NCBI GenBank assembly: GCA_041742255.1
Contig: JBGSIZ010000227.1
Location: 1-25,045 of the forward strand
Source of the DNA: JBGSIZ01 sp041742255
GTDB lineage: Bacteria; Pseudomonadota; Alphaproteobacteria; Rhodobacterales; Rhodobacteraceae
DNA length: 25,045 nt
Direction of reading: 5' to 3'
The number at the start of each line of letters is the position of its first letter. Within the stretch, counting starts at the first letter, position 1. The position numbers and the translations under genes are program-made. Of the stretch, positions 7,747 through 15,639 are shown one piece after another. The notes beneath the pieces are model-generated. The model ran no database searches. It was given only the letters and a program-made list of their open reading frames with translations, and had not been told where the DNA came from.

Positions 7747-8558
7747 GTCGCGGCGGCCTTTTGTTCGTCCTTGATCCGCTGGGTGATGGCGCGTTTGTTC
7801 ATCAGGGACGCCCCGATGACCCCAACCGTCACGATGCCGATCATGATGGTCGAGAGCGCGTTGATCTCTGGCGACACACCAAGCCGCACAGCCGAGAAAA
7901 TCTTGATCGGCAATGTCGTCGCTGATGGCCCCGACACGAAGGACGCGATCACCAGATCATCCAGAGACAAGGTAAAGGCCAAAAGCCACCCCGACACCAC
8001 CGCAGGCGCGATGATGGGCAAGGTCACCGATTTGAAGGCATCAAACGGCGTGCAGCCCAGATCGAGCGCCGCTTCCTCGAGTGATTTGTCAAAGCTGACG
8101 AGCCGCGACGACACCACGACCGACACATAGCACATGGTGAATGTCGTATGCGCCAGCACGATCGTGATAAGCGAGCGGTCCAGCCCGATGGCAATGAACA
8201 GCAACAACAGCGACAGGCCCGTGATCACCTCGGGCATCACCAAGGGTGCATAGATCATGCCGGAAAACAGGGTCCGCCCCCGGAACCGCCCGCCGCGCAC
8301 CATGACGTAGGCAGCCATAGTGCCCAGAATGGTGGCCAAGGTTGACGACAGGAAGCCCACCCGGACGGTGACCCACGCGGCGTCCAGAAACGCCTCGTTC
8401 TTGAACAATTCGCCATACCATTTAGTGGAAAACCCGGCCCAGATCGCCACGTTCCGCCCGCCGTTGAACGAATAGATCACAAGGATCAGCATGGGCAGAT
8501 ACAGGAATGCAAACCCAAGTGTCAGCGACGTGATGTTGAACCAGCTGAACCGCCTCAT
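7743..8558 (-). CDS. potI: PotI-type polyamine ABC transporter permease
   Basis: Inner-membrane permease, 271 residues, with about six hydrophobic helices (first at residues 11-30). The coupling helix region is EEAALDLGCTPFDAFKSVTLPIIAPAV, the EAA loop of spermidine/putrescine importers, followed by TLSLDDLVIASFVSG as in PotI/PotC. The ATG at 8558 was chosen because it forms an ATGA overlap with the upstream permease gene and starts directly at the first helix (MRRFSWFN); a longer frame to 8660 would extend into potH. The stop overlaps the GTG of the second synthetase. It pairs with PotH to form the channel. Confidence 0.9.
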   Translation of the reverse strand: MRRFSWFNITSLTLGFAFLYLPMLILVIYSFNGGRNVAIWAGFSTKWYGELFKNEAFLDAAWVTVRVGFLSSTLATILGTMAAYVMVRGGRFRGRTLFSGMIYAPLVMPEVITGLSLLLLFIAIGLDRSLITIVLAHTTFTMCYVSVVVSSRLVSFDKSLEEAALDLGCTPFDAFKSVTLPIIAPAVVSGWLLAFTLSLDDLVIASFVSGPSATTLPIKIFSAVRLGVSPEINALSTIMIGIVTVGVIGASLMNKRAITQRIKDEQKAAAT

Positions 8559-9451
8559 GCGTCTTTCTCCGCCTGTTTTTGCTGGTTGCGCTGGAACAGC
8601 AGGATCGGGACGATCAGGATCAGCAACAAGATGACCGCCACGGCGCTGGCCACCGGCCAATCGCGGTTGGAACTGAATTCCTCATACAAGACCTTGCCGA
8701 TCATCAGCGTGTCGGACCCCCCCAGCAGGGACGGGATCACGAATTCACCAAGCGCCGGAATGAACACCAGAAAACACCCGGCCACGACGCCCGGCACCGC
8801 CAAGGGGGCGGTGATCAACCAGAACGCAGATGTCCGGGTGCACCCCAGATCCTCGGCGGCCTCAAGCAGCGATCCGTCCAGTTTTTCAAGCGTCGCGTAG
8901 ATCGGCAGGATCATGAACGGCAAATAGGTGTAGACGATCCCGATATAGACCGCCGTATTGGTGTTCAGGATCCGCATGGGTTCGTCGATGATCCCCAGCC
9001 ATATCAGGCCAAAGTTCAGAAATCCGTCCTGCCCAAGGATACCCATCCACGAATAGACCCGGATCAGGAACGACGTCCAGAATGGCAGGATGATGAGCAT
9101 CATCAGTGTCGCCCGGTATTCCTCGGGCGCGCGGGCCATCGCATAGGCGATCGGGAACCCCACGCACAGGGTAATGAGCGTGGACACAATCGCGATCCGC
9201 AGGCTTGAGATGTAGGCTGACACATAGAGCGGGTCAGACGCGAGGAACTGAAATGTCTCGAAATCTAGCCCGCCAAAGAAATCCTTGATCCCTTGCCAGC
9301 CGTTCGACAGATCGAGCGTCGGCGCATAGGGCGGGATCGACACTGCCGGGTCCGACAGCGAAATTTTCAGGACGATCAGGAACGGCACAAGAAAGAAAAG
9401 CAACAGCCAGAAATAGGGGATGCCGATCAGCGACAGGCGGCGCAGGTTCAT
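8555..9451 (-). CDS. potH: PotH-type polyamine ABC transporter permease
   Basis: Inner-membrane permease, 298 residues. The first helix is at about residues 10-30 (PYFWLLLFFLVPFLIVLKISLSD, split here only by description), a large periplasmic loop follows, then five more helices. The EAA loop reads LEAAEDLGCTRTSAFWLITAPLAVPGV, and FIPALGEFVIPSLLGGSDTLMIG is typical of PotH/PotB. It lies 13 bases downstream of potG and overlaps potI by 4 bases. Forms the translocation pore with PotI and is driven by PotG. Confidence 0.9.
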   Translation of the reverse strand: MNLRRLSLIGIPYFWLLLFFLVPFLIVLKISLSDPAVSIPPYAPTLDLSNGWQGIKDFFGGLDFETFQFLASDPLYVSAYISSLRIAIVSTLITLCVGFPIAYAMARAPEEYRATLMMLIILPFWTSFLIRVYSWMGILGQDGFLNFGLIWLGIIDEPMRILNTNTAVYIGIVYTYLPFMILPIYATLEKLDGSLLEAAEDLGCTRTSAFWLITAPLAVPGVVAGCFLVFIPALGEFVIPSLLGGSDTLMIGKVLYEEFSSNRDWPVASAVAVILLLILIVPILLFQRNQQKQAEKDA

Positions 9452-9464
9452 GATCCCAGCCCCG

Positions 9465-10607
9465 TCATTTGGTCAACACCACGCCCGCGGTTTCGGTGAA
9501 CGACAGCCAGACGTTGTCTTCCCATGTGAAATCACGGCGGGCCAGACGGCGGCTGTTGGTCATTTGCGCGGACACAAGGTCCCCGGTGTCCAGCCGGACG
9601 TGATAGGTGGAGACGTTGCCCAGATACCCGATGTCCTCGATCTTGCCATGCACCTGATTGACGCGGCTGGTATCTGGTTCCAGCCCCACGATGATTTTTT
9701 CCGGGCGGATCGCGAACCAGACTTTTTGGCCGGTTTGCACGGGCGTGGTGGCCACCCCCTTGATCGGGGCGACCCCTTCGGCATACCGAATTTCGACAGC
9801 GCCATCGGCGCCCACTGTTGCGGCCCCTTCGATCAGGTTCACGTCCCCGATGAAATCCGCGACGTAAACGGAGGCCGGGTTTTCATAGATGCCGGCGGGT
9901 GTGGACACCTGTATCATCTTTCCGTTGTCCATCACGGCCACGCGGGAGGCGACGGTCATCGCCTCTTCCTGGTCGTGGGTCACGATGACGAAGGTCGTCC
10001 CGGTCTTTTCCTGAATGTCCATCAATTCGAACTGCGTGTCGTTGCGCAGTTTCTTGTCCAGCGCGCCCAGCGGTTCATCCAGCAACAACAGGGTTGGCGC
10101 CTTGGCCAGACTGCGGGCCAGCGCCACGCGCTGACGTTGACCACCGGAAATCTGGTGCGGTTTGCGCCGGGCGAATTGTTCCATTCGCGTCAGGCGCAGC
10201 ATTTCCTCGACCCGGCCCGCGATCTGTTCCTTGGGCATGTCGGACCGGCGCAAGCCAAACGCGATGTTGTCCCACACGGTCAGATGCGGGAACAGCGCAT
10301 AGCTTTGGAACATCATGTTCACGGGGCGCTTGTTGGGGGGCACCGGGCTGATGTCCACGCCGCCCAACAGGATGGTGCCCGATGTCGGCGTCTCGAACCC
10401 AGCGAGCATCCGCATCAACGTGGTCTTGCCACAACCAGATGGGCCCAGCAGGGCAAAGAATTCGCGTTCGTAAATGTCGATGGTGAGGTCGTCGATAGCG
10501 ACAAAGTCACCAAACCGCTTTGTCACATTCTTGAACTGGATCAGCGGCTTGGCGGTGGGGTCTTCCCAAGGCGCGAAAACGGTGGGGGCTTTGACGGGCA
10601 GGGCCAT
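9465..10607 (-). CDS. potG: PotG-type polyamine ABC transporter ATPase
   Basis: ATPase subunit, 380 residues, cytoplasmic, of the putrescine importer. Motifs: Walker A LLGPSGCGKTT (about residue 56), Q-loop in MMFQSYALFPH, signature ISGGQRQRVALARSLAK, Walker B LLLLDEPLGALDKKL, switch histidine in IVTHDQEEAM. A C-terminal region of about 130 residues (TOBE-type, from VYVADFIGDVN on) matches PotA/PotG. The first 20 or so residues are an extra N-terminal tail, as in E. coli PotG. The ATG at 10607 is the only sensible start. A 65-base gap containing a strong stem-loop separates it from potF upstream. Confidence 0.92.
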   Translation of the reverse strand: MALPVKAPTVFAPWEDPTAKPLIQFKNVTKRFGDFVAIDDLTIDIYEREFFALLGPSGCGKTTLMRMLAGFETPTSGTILLGGVDISPVPPNKRPVNMMFQSYALFPHLTVWDNIAFGLRRSDMPKEQIAGRVEEMLRLTRMEQFARRKPHQISGGQRQRVALARSLAKAPTLLLLDEPLGALDKKLRNDTQFELMDIQEKTGTTFVIVTHDQEEAMTVASRVAVMDNGKMIQVSTPAGIYENPASVYVADFIGDVNLIEGAATVGADGAVEIRYAEGVAPIKGVATTPVQTGQKVWFAIRPEKIIVGLEPDTSRVNQVHGKIEDIGYLGNVSTYHVRLDTGDLVSAQMTNSRRLARRDFTWEDNVWLSFTETAGVVLTK

Positions 10608-10630
10608 GATAACCTCGGGTATTTGGGGGT

Positions 10631-10658
10631 GCCCCGCGCCAAACGTCCGGCGCGGGGC
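10631..10658 (-). terminator. Intercistronic GC-rich stem-loop between potF and potG
   Basis: A perfect 10-base-pair inverted repeat, GCCCCGCGCC and GGCGCGGGGC, with an 8-base loop. On the potF transcript it starts 16 bases after the stop codon and is not followed by a uridine run. It is therefore better read as an attenuator or 3'-end protector that leaves potF mRNA in excess over potGHI than as a full terminator. That role is inference; the repeat itself is plain in the sequence. Confidence 0.7.
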
Positions 10659-10673
10659 GGATTGCAGGCGGTA

Positions 10674-11759
10674 TCAGGTGCCGGACTTGATCTTGGTCCA
10701 GAGCCGGGTCACGGTCCGCTGCACCGTCGCGTCATAGGGCGACACGGTGTAGAGATTGGCCAGCGTTTCGTCGCTGGGATAAATCGCAGAGTCGCCGATC
10801 ACGTCTTCGACCAGAAATTCCTGCGACGCCGCGTTGCCGTTCGCGTAGTAGACATAGTTCGACGCGGCGGCCATGTTCTGGGCATCAAGGATGAAGTTCA
10901 GGAACTTGTGCGCGCCTTCGGGGTTTGGCGCATCCACAGGGATCGCCATCTGGTCAAACCACATGAGCGAGCCTTCCTTGGCGGCGTTATAGACCACCTC
11001 GACCCCGTTTGCGGCCTCGGCCGCGCGGTCGCGGGCCTGCAGAATGTCGCCCGACCAGCCGAACGCCACGCAAATCTCGCCATTGGCGAGCGCGTTGATG
11101 TATTCGGACGAATTGAACTTCTGGATATAGGGGCGAATGGCCGCGAATACCGGTTCCACCTTGGCGATGACCTCTGGGTCCTGGCTGTTGGGGTCTTCAC
11201 CGATGTATTTCAGCGCGGCCGGGATCATCTCGGTCGGGGCGTCCAGAACATACACGCCACAGGACGCCAGTTTTTCCATGTTCGCCGGATCAAAGATCAA
11301 CGCAAGACTGTCGATGGGGGCATCGGCGCCCAACACTTCGGTCACCTTGGGCAGGTTCACACCCAGCCCGGTGGTGCCCCACATGTAGTTGATCGAATAA
11401 GCGTTTTCCGGATCATATTGCAGCGTCCGTTCCTTGACCACGTCCCACAGGTTGCCTGCGTTCGGCAGCTGCGCCATGTCCAGTTTCTGGAACGCGCCCG
11501 CCTGAATTTGCCGCTGCAGGAAGGTGCCCGTGGGCACCACGATGTCATAGCCCGACCCACCGGCCAGCATCTTGGTCTCCAGAACTTCGTTGCTGTCGAA
11601 CACGTCATAGATCAGGTCGATGCCGGTTTCTTCTTCGAATTTCGTGAGCAGTTCTTCGTCGATATAGTCGGACCAGTTGTAAACCCGGACCTCTTCGGCT
11701 GTGGCCATCCCCGCCATCAACGCCGCAGCAGCCGTCATCGGCAACCAAATGTTCTGCAT
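10674..11759 (-). CDS. potF: PotF-type putrescine-binding periplasmic protein
   Basis: Periplasmic binding protein, 361-residue precursor with a signal peptide (MQNIWLPMTAAAAL...ATA, cleavage expected before EEV). It aligns by eye with E. coli PotF along its length: VYNWSDYI (residues 26-33), DVFDSNEVLE, LDAPTEM, ICVAFGWSGD, WFDQMAIP and the C-terminal WTKIKSG. The ligand-box residues Trp29-Ser30-Asp31-Tyr32 match putrescine-binding PotF, not the Trp-Thr-Glu-Tyr of spermidine-binding PotD. The ATG at 11759 has GGGGAGAA about 6 bases upstream; the frame extends to 11870 but that part lacks a ribosome site and would hide the signal peptide. First gene of the seven-gene operon. Confidence 0.94.
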   Translation of the reverse strand: MQNIWLPMTAAAALMAGMATAEEVRVYNWSDYIDEELLTKFEEETGIDLIYDVFDSNEVLETKMLAGGSGYDIVVPTGTFLQRQIQAGAFQKLDMAQLPNAGNLWDVVKERTLQYDPENAYSINYMWGTTGLGVNLPKVTEVLGADAPIDSLALIFDPANMEKLASCGVYVLDAPTEMIPAALKYIGEDPNSQDPEVIAKVEPVFAAIRPYIQKFNSSEYINALANGEICVAFGWSGDILQARDRAAEAANGVEVVYNAAKEGSLMWFDQMAIPVDAPNPEGAHKFLNFILDAQNMAAASNYVYYANGNAASQEFLVEDVIGDSAIYPSDETLANLYTVSPYDATVQRTVTRLWTKIKSGT

Positions 11760-11805
11760 GTTCGTTCTCCCCAGTTTTGAGTGGTTCGTGGTGACCGTTG
11801 ATACG

Positions 11806-11817
11806 ATTTGATCAAAT
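11806..11817. promoter_or_regulatory. Palindromic operator candidate, potF side
   Basis: ATTTGATCAAAT, a perfect 12-base palindrome, 47-58 bases upstream of the potF ATG and overlapping its proposed -10. The same core TTTGATCAAA recurs on the spuC side of this divergent region. A dimeric regulator, most simply the GntR protein encoded at 14917-15567, is the expected binder (inference). Confidence 0.6.
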
Positions 11818-11833
11818 ATGTCGCACATGACAA
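11806..11833 (-). promoter_or_regulatory. Proposed potF promoter
   Basis: On the minus strand TTGTCA (11833-11828) and TCAAAT (11811-11806) are separated by 16 bases. The -10 half lies inside the palindrome at 11806-11817. Matches to the sigma-70 consensus are 5/6 and 4/6. A transcript would have a leader of about 40 bases before the potF ATG. Support is moderate because it rests on pattern only. Confidence 0.4.
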
Positions 11834-12101
11834 CAGGTATTTCCGGCCACGCTGTTGCGCATCGGGCCATGACTTTGCCGGATTTTCAAGGGCAAACCAC
11901 GGATTTTCTTGTGGTAAACATATTTTTTAATGCAGCACCGTGATCGGTTTCTGTGTCCGGTTGTATTGCCTATCCATTGGGCGGCTTGCTGAAATGTTGT
12001 GCGAATCGACTGGATAGCCCGGGGCCGGCGCATCGTTTCCTATCGTCTGCCGCCCTGCAACAGGAACAGGTTCGGCAAGCCATCCGCCGCCCCATCCAAT
12101 A
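11834..12101. other. Central part of the potF/spuC divergent intergenic region
   Basis: No gene was recognised in this 268-base stretch. It holds an AT-rich patch at about 11900-11933 and a short inverted repeat ACCAC-N10-GTGGT at 11896-11915, which could be a second regulator site. No convincing RNA gene or small reading frame with a ribosome site was found. The whole gap between the potF and spuC starts is 457 bases and contains the two TTTGATCAAA palindromes and the promoters listed separately. Confidence 0.4.
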
Positions 12102-12113
12102 ATTTGATCAAAA
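12102..12113. promoter_or_regulatory. Palindromic operator candidate, spuC side
   Basis: ATTTGATCAAAA, containing the perfect 10-base palindrome TTTGATCAAA (12103-12112). It ends 4 bases before the TTGACA of the spuC promoter, a position compatible with either activation or repression. Shares 11 of 12 bases with the potF-side site. Confidence 0.6.
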
Positions 12114-12117
12114 GTCG

Positions 12118-12145
12118 TTGACACCCCGCCCACCCTTTCTATTCT
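12118..12145 (+). promoter_or_regulatory. Proposed spuC-puuB promoter
   Basis: A perfect -35 TTGACA (12118-12123), a 16-base spacer and the -10 TATTCT (12140-12145). Transcription would start near 12152, giving a leader of about 65 bases. The palindromic operator candidate lies just upstream. Confidence 0.55.
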
Positions 12146-12159
12146 GCGGCCAAAGGCCC

Positions 12160-12182
12160 GGATTGCCCGCGCGGTGCAATCC
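12160..12182 (+). promoter_or_regulatory. Stem-loop in the spuC leader
   Basis: GGATTGC (12160-12166) and GCAATCC (12176-12182) form a perfect 7-base-pair stem; the enclosed CCGCGCGGT can add two further pairs with a bulged T. It lies between the proposed transcription start and the GAGGA ribosome site (12206-12210) of spuC. It could influence translation or mRNA stability; no known riboswitch class was recognised. Confidence 0.4.
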
Positions 12183-12216
12183 TTTGATGCCATTCCCCTG
12201 CGTGCGAGGACCCGTT

Positions 12217-13614
12217 ATGACCCTGATTTCAACCCAGACCCCCACTGCCGAATTGCAGGCGATGGATGCCGCCCACCACATGCATCCCTTTACCGACCGC
12301 GACGGATTGGCCCGCAAGGGGGCCCGCGTCATCACCCGTGCCGAAGGCGTCTGGCTGACAGACAGCGAAGGCAACCGCATTCTGGACGGTATGGCCGGAT
12401 TGTGGTGCATGAATGTGGGGTATGGCCGTCAACGGCTGGCCGATGTTGCCGCGCGCCAGATGGTCGAACTGCCGTATTACAACACGTTTTTCCAGACCAC
12501 CCATGTGCCCGTCATCGCGTTGTCCGCGAAACTGGCGGAACTGGCCCCCGGTGATCTGAACCATGTGTTCTATGCCGGGTCCGGGTCCGAGGCGAACGAT
12601 ACCAATATCCGCCTTGTCCGGCGGTATTGGGATTGCAAAGGCCAACATGACCGCAAGGTCATCATCGGGCGCTGGAATGGGTATCACGGGTCCACCATCG
12701 GTGGCACCAGCCTTGGCGGTATGAAACCCATGCATGAACATGGCGATTTTCCGATCCCTGGCATCCACCACATTGGCCAGCCAAACTGGTGGGCCGAAGG
12801 CGGCGACATGACGCCAGAGGCGTTTGGCCTGATGCGCGCCCGCGAACTGGAAACTGCTATCGAGGAAATTGGCGTCGACAAGGTCGCAGCCTTTATCGCA
12901 GAACCCATTCAGGGTGCGGGCGGCGTGATCGTCCCGCCCAGCACCTATTGGCCCGAAATCCAGCGGATCGTGGACAAATACGGCATCATCCTGATTGCGG
13001 ACGAGGTTATCACCGGCTTTGGCCGCACCGGCAATTGGTTCGGGTCCACCACCATGGGTATTCGCCCGCATATCATGACCATCGCCAAGGGGTTGTCGTC
13101 CGGGTATATCCCAATCGGCGGGTCGCTGGTGTGTGACGAGATTGCCCAAGTGGTTGGTGCCAATGGGGATTTCAACCACGGCTATACTTATTCCGGGCAT
13201 CCGGTGGCCGCCGCTGTCGCGTTGGAAAATATCCGGATCATCGAAGAAGAAGGGCTGGTGGAACGTGTCCGCGACCAGATCGGCCCCTATTTGCAGGCCG
13301 CGTTTGCCACGTTGAACGATCACCCGATGGTGGGCGAGACGCAGATGGTCGGCATGATGGGGTCGCTGGCGTTGACCCCGAACAAGGAAACCCGCGCCAA
13401 GTTCAAGGCCGAAGAAGGCACCGCGGGGGTTCGCACCCGTGAGCGGTGCTTTGCCAACAACCTTGTCATGCGGCACGTCGGGGACCGGATGATCATCGCC
13501 CCGCCGCTGGTTATTTCCGAGGAAGAAGTTGACGAATTGATCCGTAGAGCCCGGAAATCGCTGGACGAAAGCTATGCCGGGTTGAAGGCGGATGGATTGT
13601 TCACGGCGGCGTGA
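12217..13614 (+). CDS. spuC: SpuC-type putrescine:pyruvate aminotransferase
   Basis: Class III PLP aminotransferase, 465 residues, expected to move the amino group of putrescine (or a related diamine) to pyruvate, giving 4-aminobutanal and alanine. By-eye similarity to Pseudomonas SpuC is high: GMAGLWCMNVGYG, YNTFFQTTH, FYAGSGSEANDT, GRWNGYHGST, EPIQGAGGVIVPP, the cofactor aspartate in IADEVITGFGRTG, Schiff-base Lys291 in IAKGLSSGYIPIGG, and YTYSGHPVAAAVALENI. The ATG at 12217 follows GAGGA by 6 bases; the open frame reaches back to 12118, but that region holds the promoter. It is cotranscribed with puuB, whose ATG overlaps the stop by one base (TGATG). Other omega-amino acid or taurine-type substrates cannot be ruled out. 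Confidence 0.9.
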   Translation: MTLISTQTPTAELQAMDAAHHMHPFTDRDGLARKGARVITRAEGVWLTDSEGNRILDGMAGLWCMNVGYGRQRLADVAARQMVELPYYNTFFQTTHVPVIALSAKLAELAPGDLNHVFYAGSGSEANDTNIRLVRRYWDCKGQHDRKVIIGRWNGYHGSTIGGTSLGGMKPMHEHGDFPIPGIHHIGQPNWWAEGGDMTPEAFGLMRARELETAIEEIGVDKVAAFIAEPIQGAGGVIVPPSTYWPEIQRIVDKYGIILIADEVITGFGRTGNWFGSTTMGIRPHIMTIAKGLSSGYIPIGGSLVCDEIAQVVGANGDFNHGYTYSGHPVAAAVALENIRIIEEEGLVERVRDQIGPYLQAAFATLNDHPMVGETQMVGMMGSLALTPNKETRAKFKAEEGTAGVRTRERCFANNLVMRHVGDRMIIAPPLVISEEEVDELIRRARKSLDESYAGLKADGLFTAA

Positions 13615-14915
13615 TGGATATCCTTACGGCCAATGACCGGGCGGGGCAGTATCCCCCAAGCTGGTATGCCGCGACGGCCACGGGGCCTGCGCCGCAGCCT
13701 GCCGTTGCGGGCGATCTGACCTGTGATGTCTGTGTGGTCGGGGCCGGATTTACCGGGTTGTCCACGGCGTTGCATCTGCGCGAACGGGGCTATGACGTGA
13801 TCCTGCTGGACGCGCAAAGGGTCGGGTTTGGCGCATCGGGCCGCAACGGCGGGCAGGTCGGCACAGGCCAGCGGGTGGAGCAGGACGACCTTGAAAAAAT
13901 GGTCGGTATCGCGTCGGCATTGCGTCTGTGGCATCTTTCGCTGCAATCGGTCGCGTTGGTCCGTGAATTGGCCGCCAAACACGCCCCGGATGCCGGGTGG
14001 ACGCCGGGTATCATCAGCGCGAGCCACCGTGCCCGCTATGTGCCGCACTACGCCGCCTATGCGGAAAAGCTGAACCGCGACTATGCTTATGACCTTATCC
14101 GCCCGCTGGACCGGGACGAAATGCGCGCCAAGGTCGGGTCGCCTGCCTATTACGGGGGCATGGTTGATCTGGGCGGCGGGCACCTGCATCCGTTGCGGTT
14201 TGCCTTTGGGCTGGCCCGCGCCTGTTTGCAGGCGGGCGTGCGTATTTTCGAACAAAGCCGGGTCACCGCGATCGAACCGGGCACACCCGCAACCGTGCGG
14301 GTTGGTGCCGCCCGGATCACCGCCGGGCATGTGGTGTTGGGGTGCAACGGATACATGGGCAATCTACAGCCGCAGGTGGCCGCCCGCGTCATGCCGATCA
14401 ACAATTTCATCGTGGCCACCGAACCGTTGAGCGATGCACAGGCCACGGGGCTGATCCGCGACCGCGAGGCCGTGGCCGACAGCAAGTTCGTCATCAACTA
14501 TTTCCGCTTGTCCGAGGACAACCGCATGCTGTTTGGCGGTGGCGAAACCTATGGCTATCGGTTTCCCGCCGATATTGCCGCCCTTGTCCGCAAACCGATG
14601 ACCGAGATTTTTCCGCAACTGGCCGATGTGCGGATTGACCATGCGTGGGGCGGCACGTTGGGCATTACCGCCAACCGGATGCCCCATTTTGCCCGACTGT
14701 CCGGCAATATCCTGTCGTTGTCGGGGTATTCGGGGCACGGGGTCGCCATGGCCACGCTGGCCGGACAGATCGCCGCCGAGGCCGTGGCCGGACAGGCCGA
14801 GCGGTTTGATATCATGGCGCAGGTGCCCACCCATCGGTTTCCGGGCGGTGCCGCGATGCGCTGGCCTTTGATGGTTTTGGCGATGGTGTGGTTTTCGTTG
14901 CGCGACCGGCTGTAA
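13614..14915 (+). CDS. puuB: PuuB-type gamma-glutamylputrescine oxidoreductase
   Basis: FAD-dependent amine oxidase of the DAO/DadA family, 433 residues from the ATG. The dinucleotide-binding motif is CVVGAGFTGLSTALHLRERG (about residues 40-60), followed by FGASGRNGGQVGTG, GGHLHPLRFAFGLARA, INYFRLSEDNRMLFGGG and SLSGYSGHGVAMATLAGQ near the C-terminus, all matching E. coli PuuB in order. The expected reaction oxidises gamma-glutamylputrescine to the aldehyde with release of ammonia and hydrogen peroxide, using the product of the PuuA-like ligases. A GTG one codon upstream (13611) is an alternative start. The gene ends 1 base from the convergent gntR stop. Confidence 0.88.
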   Translation: MDILTANDRAGQYPPSWYAATATGPAPQPAVAGDLTCDVCVVGAGFTGLSTALHLRERGYDVILLDAQRVGFGASGRNGGQVGTGQRVEQDDLEKMVGIASALRLWHLSLQSVALVRELAAKHAPDAGWTPGIISASHRARYVPHYAAYAEKLNRDYAYDLIRPLDRDEMRAKVGSPAYYGGMVDLGGGHLHPLRFAFGLARACLQAGVRIFEQSRVTAIEPGTPATVRVGAARITAGHVVLGCNGYMGNLQPQVAARVMPINNFIVATEPLSDAQATGLIRDREAVADSKFVINYFRLSEDNRMLFGGGETYGYRFPADIAALVRKPMTEIFPQLADVRIDHAWGGTLGITANRMPHFARLSGNILSLSGYSGHGVAMATLAGQIAAEAVAGQAERFDIMAQVPTHRFPGGAAMRWPLMVLAMVWFSLRDRL

Positions 14916-14916
14916 C

Positions 14917-15567
14917 CTATCGGCCCAACGTGGCCCGGATGCCGTCGAACCCTTGTTGGATATCGTCCCGGATGGCGTCCCGCACCCCGTCCGCATCCCG
15001 CGCGGCCAAGGCCGCGCGTGCCTTGGCGTGCATGTCGGGCAGGGTGTTGCTGCCGAATCGTCCGCCCATGACCCGCAGGGATGGCCCCATCCGCAACCAC
15101 AACCCGTCCGCCACCGTGGCCAGAATTCGCGCGCCCGACGCCGCGTAGAGGCGGGCGTGGAATTCATGGTTGTGAAACAGGTAGGCCCGCACATCGCCCC
15201 GGTCCATCGCCGCGTTCACCGCGTCGTCAATGGCCCCCAGCGCGTCAATGTCCGCTTGCCCGATCCGGGAGGTGGCCCAATACGCCAGTTGCGGTTCAAG
15301 AGCGATGCGCGCGAATTCCAGTTCGTCGATTTGAGGTGTGGTCAGAACCGGCAGGCAGACCCGCCGATTGCCCAGAAATTCAAGCGCATGTTCCGCCGTG
15401 AGCCGCCGGATCGCCTCGCGCACCGGGGTCATGCCAGCGCCGAGTTTGCCGATCAGCCCTTGGATCGTGACCGCCTGTCCCGGTTCCAGTTCGCCGCAAA
15501 GGATCATGTCCCGCAGCGTGCGATACACGGTTTCATGCGCCGGAAGTTTGGGGGTGATGCTGTCCAA
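14917..15567 (-). CDS. GntR-family regulator with FCD domain
   Basis: DNA-binding repressor or activator, 216 residues. The N-terminal winged helix-turn-helix (about residues 10-72) has the family pattern ETVYRTLRDMILCGELEPGQ and MTPVREAIRRLTAEHALEF. The C-terminal all-helical FCD domain (about 78-210) carries EFHARLY and DMHAKARAAL, the usual metal/ligand histidine positions. The chosen start is TTG at 15567 with GGAGA 7 bases upstream; no ATG occurs before the HTH. Its position at the end of the polyamine locus, and a palindrome shared by its own promoter and those of potF and spuC, suggest that it controls the locus in response to a polyamine or a catabolic intermediate (inference). Confidence 0.88.
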   Translation of the reverse strand: MDSITPKLPAHETVYRTLRDMILCGELEPGQAVTIQGLIGKLGAGMTPVREAIRRLTAEHALEFLGNRRVCLPVLTTPQIDELEFARIALEPQLAYWATSRIGQADIDALGAIDDAVNAAMDRGDVRAYLFHNHEFHARLYAASGARILATVADGLWLRMGPSLRVMGGRFGSNTLPDMHAKARAALAARDADGVRDAIRDDIQQGFDGIRATLGR

Positions 15568-15639
15568 GCAGAGGTCTCCGGCACAGGGGCGACAGGGTCG
15601 CGGTCAGATTCGGTGTTTACGGGGCCTGCCGCAGTCCGG

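Noticed and set aside
6208..8130. A 640-codon plus-strand frame opposite the second ligase and potI.
   Set aside because: Shadow frame with low-complexity composition; the minus-strand genes are certain.
9420..11780. A 786-codon open frame on the plus strand opposite potF-potG.
   Set aside because: Shadow of the two pot genes; no domain recognised and no ribosome site.
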